Assembly: GCA_009783865.1 (NCBI GenBank)
Contig: WRCR01000150.1
Coordinates: 1 to 8,404 of the forward strand
Reading direction: 5' to 3'
Origin: Planctomycetaceae bacterium
GTDB lineage: Bacteria > Planctomycetota > Planctomycetia > Pirellulales > Thermoguttaceae
Length of the DNA stretch: 8,404 bases
Below, one piece after another: positions 1-6,511 of the stretch. Position 1 is the stretch's first letter. Each line of letters begins with the position of its first letter. The position numbers and the translations under genes are program-made. The notes beneath the pieces were generated by a model. The model searched no databases. It saw only the letters and a list, made by a program, of their open reading frames with translations, and had not been told where the DNA came from.

Positions 1-105
1 GAAAAAGTATCAAAAGAAGAAAAACTAAAATTGAATCTGAAGAAACATGAGGCAATACCGCTTTGGAACTATACCATTAAACCAATTTATAAAACACGGA
101 AATAA
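1..105 (+). CDS. C-terminal tail of a probable ISAzo13-family transposase (partial)
   Basis: Frame 1 is open from the window edge for 34 codons and stops at TAA 103-105. The tail is lysine-rich and contains LNLKKH followed shortly by LWNYTIKP. From memory, ISAzo13-family (Rhodopirellula-type DDE) transposases end in a block of the form 'L-N-L-x-R-H...W-N-Y-T-I-x-P', so the resemblance is good, but only 34 residues are visible and the catalytic DDE residues lie outside the window. The propeller-gene homology begins almost immediately downstream with its 5' part absent, which fits an insertion sequence whose right end lies at about 106-125. I could not identify a terminal inverted repeat or target-site duplication because the left end is missing. 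It could instead be the tail of an unrelated protein. Confidence 0.5.
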   Translation, partial: EKVSKEEKLKLNLKKHEAIPLWNYTIKPIYKTRK

Positions 106-109
106 TTGA

Positions 110-976
110 TTTACTGTTGCTTATAATACAGGCTATTCTACAGTGCTGGATGATATTACATGGGAAACAGATACGACAGGAAGAACGGGCAATATCAAAC
201 GCAGTACGGATGGCGGTAAAACATGGAGTGTTGTTCAATCAAATATCATCGTAGGTATGGATGGTATTGTATTCGACCCGGTGAACAAGGGTACTGTATA
301 TGCCGGTACAATGGGCGGCGGTGTTTATCGTTCTATCGACGGCGGTATGACATGGAAACCGTTCAATAAAGGTATGCAGGTGCAGGAGCGCGATTTCAAC
401 GGTGTCCAATATCGCGGCATTCAGATTCAGCGGCTTATACTTGGTAAAGATAAAAGAACGCTGCTTGCGTTATTTGGCGGGACTGCCGGAGTTTATTGCC
501 TTGACATCGGGAATAGTGATGCCATTTGGCAAGAAATTCCTCGTTCAGCAGATATGCTAACGATATTGGACATGGACAAGGCAGCAGATGGAACCCTGTA
601 TGCGGCACCGGGGACTCGCACGGCTGCTTCGGGTTGGGAAAATTTCAATGGAGCGCAGGTGCGCCCCGTCATAGTCGGCGGTGCATTTGTCAGCGAAGAC
701 AACGGTGCAAATTGGCGGCAGATATTTGACCCCCGTATCCCTGTCAAAGTGTTGCGAACTGCTTCTCATAATAAAAACATCATCTATCTCGGCGGCGGAC
801 ACAAGATGTGGGTATCGCATAAGGGCAAAGATACAACGATAGATGACTGGGTGGAACTCACTGGGTTTCACTTTGCGAATCCTGATTTGATTGTGGAAGA
901 CCCGGTCAATCCGGCACGGATTTACGTAACAACATGGGGAGGCGGGACATGGAGCGTGCTGCTTCCTGATAAATAG
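110..976 (+). pseudogene. 5'-truncated Asp-box (BNR-like) beta-propeller gene remnant
   Basis: The open frame begins after TGA 107-109 and ends at TAG 974-976; the first usable start is GTG 143, giving 277 residues. From about NTGY (upstream of that GTG) to the end it aligns with the C-terminal ~290 residues of the propeller protein encoded at 2261-3847. Shared landmarks are GRTG, TMGGGVYRSIDGG, YRGIQIQRLILGKDKRTLLAL, FDPRI.VKVLR, IYLGGG.KMWVS.KGKDTT and a terminal TTWGGGTW. Asp-box motifs visible are STDGGKTW, SIDGGMTW and SEDNGANW. There is no signal peptide, no Shine-Dalgarno sequence, and homology continues upstream of the GTG, so this is the 3' end of a formerly longer gene cut off by the transposase-like sequence at 1-105. 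If translated it would be a cytoplasmic partial propeller, probably non-functional. The frame is otherwise intact, suggesting recent truncation. Confidence 0.75.
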
Positions 977-998
977 ACATGTTCTGAAACTCCAAAAC

Positions 999-1075
999 CG
1001 TCATTCCCGCGAAAGCGGAAATCTAGACGTAAAAGGTTATACCTGTTCCTCTGGATTCCTACCTACGCAGAAATG
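999..1075. repeat. Degenerate intergenic palindromic repeat (TCATTCCCGC type)
   Basis: The left half, starting CGTCATTCCCGC, forms a hairpin at 1003-1022: 8 bp with one C-A mismatch, closed by a GAAA tetraloop (ATTCCCGC / GCGGAAAT). It continues into ATCTAGA. The right half, CTGGATTCC...GAAATG at 1051-1075, forms a weaker matching hairpin at 1055-1074 with a loop of four bases. The arrangement 'CGTCATTCCCGCGAAAGCGG... TCTAGA ... CTGGATTCC' is that of a dispersed palindromic element recurrent in many bacterial genomes. This copy is eroded, mainly in the right half. It lies 23 bases after the truncated propeller gene and could also act as a transcription end for it. Confidence 0.6.
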
Positions 1076-1116
1076 TCGGTTCCCGAACAACTCTAATAAA
1101 TCACTACGTTTCAATT

Positions 1117-1140
1117 TACAGTGAAATATAGTACACTGTA
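1117..1140 (+). promoter_or_regulatory. Perfect dyad upstream of the propeller gene, possible operator
   Basis: TACAGTG (1117-1123) and CACTGTA (1134-1140) are perfect inverted repeats separated by a 10-base A/T-rich spacer. The dyad ends 37 bases before ATG 1178. It overlaps a -35-like TTTACA (1115-1120), but the matching -10 (TACCTT, 1139-1144, spacer 18) is poor, so I do not call a promoter here. The geometry suits a dimeric regulator or a small RNA hairpin in the leader. No known regulator is recognised. Confidence 0.35.
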
Positions 1141-1177
1141 CCTTCGTTAATTCACACATTTTACCATCGAAAATGCC

Positions 1178-2257
1178 ATGAAAAAAATCGCTTGCCTCGC
1201 TGTTTGCACTGCCTTACTGTTCACCGTTTGCTTACAAGCAGCGGAAATATCTGCAAAAGCCGAACAGCGCAAAATTTATTCTGTCGGACCCGGAGGCGGC
1301 GGCGCGCTTTACAATACTAAAATAAATCCGCAGGACAGCAATAACATTTTTATTGTCTGCGACATGGGTTCAGTTTTCTATACCAAAGACGGCAAAAGTT
1401 TTCATAATCCCAAGTTAAATGTTTGCGTTTCCCGCCCGCCGCAGTTTTTCTTTAATCCGCATGACAAGAATGTTGTTTATGCAGCAAGCGACAACATCGT
1501 CAACGTCTCTCATGATAAAGGCGAAACATGGAACTATTTCTTTCCGCAGCCGGACGACATCGCCGGTGTAACCAACGACGGCGGCTGGGTCAGAGCAATA
1601 GTAAAATCCGGCGGTGTATTTGCGGTATCAGATGTTATCTGCGTTTATGTACATCCGACAGAACCAGATACCGTCTTCGTCTTTGCCAGAGGCGGCGGAT
1701 ACGGTGCCGGATTCGGTTCTTACGTTGACTTTCAAAACGTACCGTATCGGGAAAATCCGGAGATTTACGTAACACGAAACGGCGGAAAGACATGGCAAGT
1801 GTTCAACAAGACAACAATTCCCGGCGGAAGAATTACCAGCGGCGACTCCGGCGGTTTTACCCGCGCGGACGGTACACAGAAAATAAACGGAGACGGTGGC
1901 GGTGCCTTGCGGTTTCATCAAGCCGAGATGATTGTTTTCAAGAATGAACTGCACCTCTTGAGTGCGCACGGTTATTTCAGATTCGCCGAAAAAACCGGTG
2001 AACTACTCGGTCATAACATCTACCGAAATTCCGCCGGTCAGTTTGTAATGAGCAAAGACGGCAAAACGCTCACCGCTTATCAGATTATTACCCGAGATGA
2101 TGTTGATGACCGTTACAATAATGTTGCCGAGCATCGCAAGTTTCCCGGCTATGTTTCTATGGGACTTGCTTCTCATACTCATCTTTATCCGCGGCATATA
2201 TTCAAGACCACTGACGGAGGAAAAACGTTAACTTTAGTGTCCGGTAATTTTGCATAG
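1178..2257 (+). CDS. Secreted Asp-box beta-propeller protein, N-terminal part, ends at an in-frame TAG
   Basis: The 359-residue product starts at ATG 1178 with a classic signal peptide: Met-Lys-Lys, a hydrophobic core, and a likely cleavage near LQAA (residues 19-22). The mature part opens with VGPGGGGALYNTKINPQD, like the start of GH74/sortilin-type propellers, where a glycine-rich turn precedes the first blade. Asp-box-like motifs are SHDKGETW (111-118), TRNGGKTW (199-206) and TTDGGKTL (344-351), with weaker KDGK versions near 70 and 293. The product stops at TAG 2255-2257, in the middle of a blade, directly after an Asp-box; the same frame continues downstream. Alone it would be an incomplete propeller. 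No Shine-Dalgarno sequence precedes the ATG, but the signal peptide fixes the start well. The substrate is unknown: Asp-box propellers include sialidases, xyloglucanases and non-enzymatic binding proteins, and I see no sialidase RIP motif. Confidence 0.8.
   Translation: MKKIACLAVCTALLFTVCLQAAEISAKAEQRKIYSVGPGGGGALYNTKINPQDSNNIFIVCDMGSVFYTKDGKSFHNPKLNVCVSRPPQFFFNPHDKNVVYAASDNIVNVSHDKGETWNYFFPQPDDIAGVTNDGGWVRAIVKSGGVFAVSDVICVYVHPTEPDTVFVFARGGGYGAGFGSYVDFQNVPYRENPEIYVTRNGGKTWQVFNKTTIPGGRITSGDSGGFTRADGTQKINGDGGGALRFHQAEMIVFKNELHLLSAHGYFRFAEKTGELLGHNIYRNSAGQFVMSKDGKTLTAYQIITRDDVDDRYNNVAEHRKFPGYVSMGLASHTHLYPRHIFKTTDGGKTLTLVSGNFA
2255..2257 (+). other. In-frame amber codon splitting the propeller gene
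   Basis: TAG at 2255-2257 lies in the same frame as both the upstream (1178) and downstream (to 3847) open stretches. Only GAC separates it from the TTG that begins the downstream open frame. Protein character (Asp-box spacing, composition) continues through the site without a frame change. A one-base change (for example CAG, AAG, GAG or TGG to TAG) explains it. I see no Shine-Dalgarno sequence for reinitiation and no stable hairpin just downstream. Confidence 0.85.
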
Positions 2258-2260
2258 GAC

Positions 2261-3847
2261 TTGGTTTATACCTTTCATGGCATGAACAAAAAAATGAACA
2301 ACATTACGGTCAGTAATAACGAACTAGGATATGTCAACCTCAAAGATATTTCTGTATCCGATGACGGCACGCTTTGTGTACTTTTCAGTGCTATCGGCAG
2401 AAACAGTAATGAAAAGAACGTATCGAGCGGATGGTATTCCAGTGCCGCTCAAACAACAGACGGCGGACAGACGTGGAAATGGATACAGGACGGCAATCAT
2501 CGTTTTGTTAAATCATCGGTACAATTTCCCGCCGGTATTTATCACATGCACTCGGACGGTTTCGGACATAATCAATCCGGTATCGGCGTATCAAAATCCA
2601 ACCCGAAGCACATCATTATTACGGGTTCCTATAGTGCCAACGAAACAAGAGACGGCGGATTAACATGGCGGGATATGTCCGCGACCCAAACCGTCATTAA
2701 TGAAAAATACTTTTTTTCAACTACCGGAATTGAACCCGCAGGACAGATGACGTTAGCGATAAATCCTTTCAACAAACAGCATCACATGGCAGGGTGGACT
2801 GACATCGGTATGTGGGAAAGTTTCGACGGAGGAAAATCATGGACAAGACGAAACGATGTCGGCGGCGGAAATACCAGCGCGATTGCCTTCGACCCGCACA
2901 ATAAAAACGTTGTGCTTGCGGCTTTTCCGAATCGGCAGCGTGATGCTATGCGGGGAAATTCACCAACCGGATATAAATCGGCGGCATGTTCGTGCAACTG
3001 GGAATTGCCCTGCGAACATGACGGCAGAACCGGTGTGATAAGACACAGTATAAACGGCGGAGAAACATGGGAAGACACCGCATCGAATATTGTTGTCGGC
3101 ATTGACGGCATTATTTTTCATCCGGCGAAAAAGGGCGTTGTCTTCGCTTCAACAATGGGCGGCGGTGTTTATCGGTCTATCGACGGCGGCATAACATGGA
3201 AACCGTTTAACAATGGTATGTCGATGCAAACGCGTGCCTTCGGCGGTGCGCAATACCGTGGAATTCAGATTCAACGGCTAATACTTGGTAAAGATAAAAG
3301 AACGCTGCTTGCGCTGCTTGGCGGTGACGCTTCGGCTGCAACGAGTATCACCCAAGTATATTCTCTTGATATTAACGGCAATGCAACTGCGTGGAAAGAA
3401 ATCGAGCGTCCTAATTCGGAAACCATTGGTCCGATTTTTGATATGGACAAGACGGCGAAGGGTATTCTTTATGCAGCACCGATGTCACGTTCCGGTGCGC
3501 GTTCTGCATCTACCGGCTGGCATGAGTTTAACGGTGCCAAAATACGACATGTGATAAACGGCGGTGCGTTTATCAGCGAAGACAACGGCAAAAGTTGGCG
3601 GCAAATCTTTGACCCCCGTATTGACGTTAAAGTATTGCGTGCTGATTCCCGCCGTGAAAACGTTATCTATCTCGGCGGCGGACAAAAAATGTGGGTTTCG
3701 TATAAAGGCAAAGATACAACGCTTGCTGACTGGAAGGAAATCCCGGGGTTTTATTTTGCGAATCCTGACCTCATTGTGGAAGACACCGCTGATTCAACAC
3801 GGATTTATGTGACGACTTGGGGCGGCGGAACATGGTGCGTGCAATAA
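2261..3847 (+). CDS. Asp-box beta-propeller protein, C-terminal part after the amber codon
   Basis: This stretch encodes 528 residues counted from TTG 2261; the TTG is nominal and probably not a natural start because no Shine-Dalgarno sequence or signal peptide is present. Asp-box motifs (local numbering) are TTDGGQTW 65-72, TRDGGLTW 129-136, SFDGGKSW 187-194, SINGGETW 263-270, SIDGGITW 306-313 and SEDNGKSW 439-446, consistent with several blades of a BNR/GH74-sortilin-like propeller. Residues 237-528 are homologous to the truncated copy at 110-976. A cysteine cluster, CSCNWELPC (243-251), is present here but absent from that copy. The gene ends at TAA 3845-3847, 37 bases from the stop of the convergent deacetylase gene, with no convincing terminator hairpin between them. 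The most likely reading is that this is the second half of one gene starting at 1178. Confidence 0.75.
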   Translation: MVYTFHGMNKKMNNITVSNNELGYVNLKDISVSDDGTLCVLFSAIGRNSNEKNVSSGWYSSAAQTTDGGQTWKWIQDGNHRFVKSSVQFPAGIYHMHSDGFGHNQSGIGVSKSNPKHIIITGSYSANETRDGGLTWRDMSATQTVINEKYFFSTTGIEPAGQMTLAINPFNKQHHMAGWTDIGMWESFDGGKSWTRRNDVGGGNTSAIAFDPHNKNVVLAAFPNRQRDAMRGNSPTGYKSAACSCNWELPCEHDGRTGVIRHSINGGETWEDTASNIVVGIDGIIFHPAKKGVVFASTMGGGVYRSIDGGITWKPFNNGMSMQTRAFGGAQYRGIQIQRLILGKDKRTLLALLGGDASAATSITQVYSLDINGNATAWKEIERPNSETIGPIFDMDKTAKGILYAAPMSRSGARSASTGWHEFNGAKIRHVINGGAFISEDNGKSWRQIFDPRIDVKVLRADSRRENVIYLGGGQKMWVSYKGKDTTLADWKEIPGFYFANPDLIVEDTADSTRIYVTTWGGGTWCVQ

Positions 3848-3884
3848 TCAGAGCCGCGATAATCCGATTGCGCACAACAACCAA

Positions 3885-6245
3885 TTATCTTTCACCCTTT
3901 GTATTTAAAATCTTCAAAAGTTCCGAAGGTGCAACAAAACGAACACCTTCCGCCTTAAGAAATTCAATGGTCTTAAAAAAATTTTCCCACTTGGTTTCGG
4001 TCTCCCACTGGGCGGGATGACCTTGTATGAAGAAATACTCCATGCTATCTTTTTGGGCTTCATACGCTTTCTTGAAATTGTCGAAAACCGGATTGCCGAC
4101 AGGAAATTCGAAATTGATGCGATTTCTAAACACGAACCCTTTATAGTGTTCTGTCTTCAGCGGAAATCCAAAAGTCATAAGGATTTGCGGCATTTGCGCA
4201 AGAGCGCGGTCAGTATCCGTATTTGCGCCGCTCCAATGCGGTCCCCAAACCGGAAAGTCGAGACCTAATTTCTCCTTGGCAAGACGGTCGGTCGTGCACA
4301 GAGAGTACAACTGCTCGTCATAACTGCGAAGGAACTCGTCAACAGCATGTTGCGGCTCGAAGGTTCCATCAGGGTTTCGCTTGCGAAAGTGGAAGCCGTG
4401 GTTCCAAAATTCAATGGTTCCACGCTTCGCCCTATCGGTAATCCATTTGAAATAAGCCGGATTATCTTCGACAAGCGAATAACCGATGACTCCGAAAGAG
4501 CCCTTAATCTTGTTGCCTTCAAGATAATCAGCCATACGCTGCCAGCGACCGGAAACTACCTGCCCTCCGGTGCCTGCTGCCACGTCGTCAAATTTCAAAA
4601 CGACAAGTTTGGAGCGGGTATCTTCACCAACAACGTTTCCGCGAAACATGATGGACGGTTCCATCACGATGTTCAATTCTTTCGGCGTTTTCGCAAAGAG
4701 CATTTCATCTGCCGCGATTCTTTTCTCTGTTTTCCAATACACGACGTTTGCCGAATCACTCGGCTCGGGGTCGACGCAAACGAAATTCCTGCCGTTTTTT
4801 GTGAAGCCGGGTTTTTCGGCTTCGAGCAAAATCCCCATGCAATCGGAATTTCCCAATGGAGCCAGTTTACGCACCAAGTGACTGCTGGCGAGCTCTGCCG
4901 GGTTGAAACGAAGCAGGAATTTCCCTTCGGCATCTGCCATTGTTGTCATCGTTAGTGGACCGCCGCCGCCCGTGTAAACTCGGAAGCCAACAAGAATATC
5001 GTTGCGCTGAACGGTAACTTTTGCCTGTTCAAGCGGTTTGCCGTTTTCGTCGCGAACAGTTCCTGAAACGACAAACGGCCAACGTGTATTGATTTCCTCC
5101 GCCGTGTGCGGTCGTGCGCGGAGTTTGGTAACGATTTTTACATCGTCGCCTCCGGTAATCGTTACCTCATATTTTTCTTCCGGCGTATACACGGGATCGC
5201 CGGGTTGCCAGGAACTATAGTGTGGTGTAATTTCGTACCGACCGGATAACAAAAATTCGTAAACCATCGGCAACCCAGGTGCCAGGTCCAACCATTCTGG
5301 AAAAATATTGGGGGGAACAGATGCACTCGTAAGATACGCCCCTGCTCCGTCGACGCGTTTGCCCGTTTCGACATCGACAAAGGAGACACAGAGTGTGCCG
5401 CTGGGAACCGGGCAGACCGTGATTTTTCGTTCCTTGGCGGTTTCATCAAATGTGATCGGTGACGAGAAGACAACGGCGGACTTTTTTTTGGATATCCCTA
5501 TCCCCATCGCCAGGCGGTAGGTCCCCTTCGCAAGTCTGCGAAGACACAATATGTCTTTTTCCCAATCGGTTGTAGAATAACCTTGCCTATCATCGCTTTC
5601 ACACCAAAGTGTTCTGTCTGCTGGATCGGTAAAGAAACGTATGTTGACATCTGGTACCTGATTCACTTGCCGGTAAAGCATCGTCTGAGCGAACACTATC
5701 TGAAACGGTTTGTCGTCAGATCCGAGTAACTCAACGAGCAGCGAATAATCGTGTCCGAACCGTTGTGCCAAGAGCGGCAAGCCGATACGGGGATAATCAA
5801 AGTCCCATAGAATGGGGCTTTTGGTAGTTCCGTAGAACTCCATCGCGGCAATTTTTCCTTGATCGTCCACAGCGACCCGAAAGGGAAACGCCGTGTTTTT
5901 GAACCGCAGCGCGGACTCCCAAATCGGTCCGCCGGGCGATTCCTTTCGTTGCGGTGTATCTACACCTTGGTATTCCCCGGCAGCAACATGTTTTGCCGCG
6001 TAGAAGATTGACGACCACGGGTCTACATCGTATACATCGTCTTTATCACGTGCTCGTCCTGGAAACCACTCCTTTTGCATGTTGTTGTCGCACAGTTCTG
6101 AGATTTTTTCGTAGTGCCCCGCTTCGAAATGTTCAAAGAATGCCGCAACGGCGGCATCCGGCGTGTTCCGGGCAAACGCCCAACCGGCGAAAACAAATAA
6201 CACCGTCAAGACAGCGGCAACGAGGAAACGAGTACGTATTGTCAT
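3885..6245 (-). CDS. Exported multidomain protein with C-terminal NodB-like polysaccharide deacetylase domain
   Basis: The product is 786 residues. I choose ATG 6245, not the upstream in-frame ATG 6323, because MTIRTRFL begins a signal peptide (basic start, hydrophobic core, cleavage near WAFA at ~25) and a promoter-like sequence lies between the two starts. Residues ~28-140 resemble a small NTF2-like domain (AAVAAFFEHFEAGHYEKI; inference). Residues ~280-375 look like a beta-sandwich. Residues ~391-449 resemble a carboxypeptidase-regulatory/Ig-like domain (VSGTVRDENGKPLEQAKVTV). Residues ~546-779 carry a NodB-like fold: VVLKFDD (548-554) matches the catalytic Asp-Asp motif, EFWNHGFHF (612-620) the metal-binding histidine motif, VWGPHW (666-671) motif 3, and FIQGHP (739-744) the late histidine. 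The histidine pair has H-x-x-H spacing rather than the usual H-x-x-x-H. Likely role is N- or O-deacetylation of a cell-surface or dietary polysaccharide in the periplasm or outside the cell. It is transcribed towards the propeller gene. Confidence 0.75.
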   Translation of the reverse strand: MTIRTRFLVAAVLTVLFVFAGWAFARNTPDAAVAAFFEHFEAGHYEKISELCDNNMQKEWFPGRARDKDDVYDVDPWSSIFYAAKHVAAGEYQGVDTPQRKESPGGPIWESALRFKNTAFPFRVAVDDQGKIAAMEFYGTTKSPILWDFDYPRIGLPLLAQRFGHDYSLLVELLGSDDKPFQIVFAQTMLYRQVNQVPDVNIRFFTDPADRTLWCESDDRQGYSTTDWEKDILCLRRLAKGTYRLAMGIGISKKKSAVVFSSPITFDETAKERKITVCPVPSGTLCVSFVDVETGKRVDGAGAYLTSASVPPNIFPEWLDLAPGLPMVYEFLLSGRYEITPHYSSWQPGDPVYTPEEKYEVTITGGDDVKIVTKLRARPHTAEEINTRWPFVVSGTVRDENGKPLEQAKVTVQRNDILVGFRVYTGGGGPLTMTTMADAEGKFLLRFNPAELASSHLVRKLAPLGNSDCMGILLEAEKPGFTKNGRNFVCVDPEPSDSANVVYWKTEKRIAADEMLFAKTPKELNIVMEPSIMFRGNVVGEDTRSKLVVLKFDDVAAGTGGQVVSGRWQRMADYLEGNKIKGSFGVIGYSLVEDNPAYFKWITDRAKRGTIEFWNHGFHFRKRNPDGTFEPQHAVDEFLRSYDEQLYSLCTTDRLAKEKLGLDFPVWGPHWSGANTDTDRALAQMPQILMTFGFPLKTEHYKGFVFRNRINFEFPVGNPVFDNFKKAYEAQKDSMEYFFIQGHPAQWETETKWENFFKTIEFLKAEGVRFVAPSELLKILNTKGER

Positions 6246-6286
6246 TTTGCACGAGGGAAAGAGGGAACTTCCTGTCCATTGACGGA

Positions 6287-6315
6287 ATTCTATCGTACAG
6301 CGGACACAAAGACAA
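6287..6315 (-). promoter_or_regulatory. Candidate sigma70-type promoter for the deacetylase gene
   Basis: On the minus strand, TTGTCT (6315-6310) is followed after 17 bases by TAGAAT (6292-6287), placing the transcription start near 6280 and about 35 bases before ATG 6245. It matches 4/6 and 5/6 of the consensus hexamers. It lies downstream of the alternative ATG 6323, supporting the shorter protein. Confidence 0.4.
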
Positions 6316-6386
6316 GCCGACAAAACACTCCGGGGGTGTAAAAGTTTTCTACCTGTTTACGTGCCGTGTGTGGTATTTTTGGTATT

Positions 6387-6423
6387 AAAGCGGCTCTTTT
6401 CCCGCTGCTCAAAGCGGCACTTT
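6387..6423. repeat. Two 13-bp imperfect-dyad sites in the divergent promoter region
   Basis: AAAGCGGCTCTTT (6387-6399) and AAAGCGGCACTTT (6411-6423) differ at one base, are in the same orientation and are 24 bases apart from start to start. Each has AAAG...CTTT dyad arms around five bases. They lie between the two divergent promoter candidates, the second ending six bases before the -35 of the moxR promoter. AGCGG (6389-6393) can also pair with CCGCT (6402-6406). Binding sites for a regulator are plausible; none is recognised. Confidence 0.4.
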
Positions 6424-6429
6424 ATGCTA

Positions 6430-6457
6430 TTGCCAAGAAAAATAAATCGGTTAGAAT
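6430..6457 (+). promoter_or_regulatory. Candidate sigma70-type promoter for moxR
   Basis: TTGCCA (6430-6435) and TAGAAT (6452-6457) are separated by 16 bases; each matches 5/6 of the consensus. Transcription would start near 6464, giving a leader of about 48 bases to ATG 6512. ATG 6467 would then be almost leaderless. Confidence 0.45.
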
Positions 6458-6511
6458 TTACGTGTTATGCTATCCAGTAAAGAATGTAGAGATTCATTAA
6501 ACATTTTTATA

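Larger units (their letters stand above)
1178..3847 (+). pseudogene. Composite propeller gene, ~889 codons, interrupted by TAG at codon 360
   Basis: Joining the two open stretches through the TAG gives one exported protein: signal peptide (1-22), then at least nine Asp-box motifs at about 111, 199, 344, 426, 490, 548, 624, 667 and 800, ending in TTWGGGTWCVQ. This number suits a double propeller of the GH74/sortilin type. Apart from the single TAG the reading frame is undamaged over 2.67 kb, so either inactivation is very recent, the base is an assembly or sequencing error, or the codon is read through. Probable role is binding to or hydrolysis of an extracellular glycan or protein; the substrate cannot be told from sequence. 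The tandem position of the truncated paralogue points to a local duplication. Confidence 0.7.

Noticed and set aside
1173..1181. Mini-frame ATG-CCA-TGA overlapping the propeller start
   Set aside because: Two codons without a ribosome binding site; most likely chance.
2255..2320. Programmed read-through or pyrrolysine insertion at the TAG
   Set aside because: No stimulatory hairpin is visible downstream and the protein is not of a pyrrolysine-containing family; kept only as a remote alternative to mutation or error.
3848..3884. Possible terminator between the convergent genes
   Set aside because: GCG/CGC ends at either side of an AATCCGATT core cannot form a stable stem and no T-run follows.
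4347..4955. Plus-strand open frame of 202 codons
   Set aside because: It lies wholly antisense to the deacetylase gene, has no signal or family resemblance, and is explained by the codon pattern of the opposite strand.
6246..6323. Longer start for the deacetylase at ATG 6323
   Set aside because: The added 26 residues precede a standard signal peptide and the promoter candidate lies inside this stretch.
6467..6511. Longer start for moxR at ATG 6467
   Set aside because: The extra 15 residues look non-conserved and the ATG would fall almost at the predicted transcription start.
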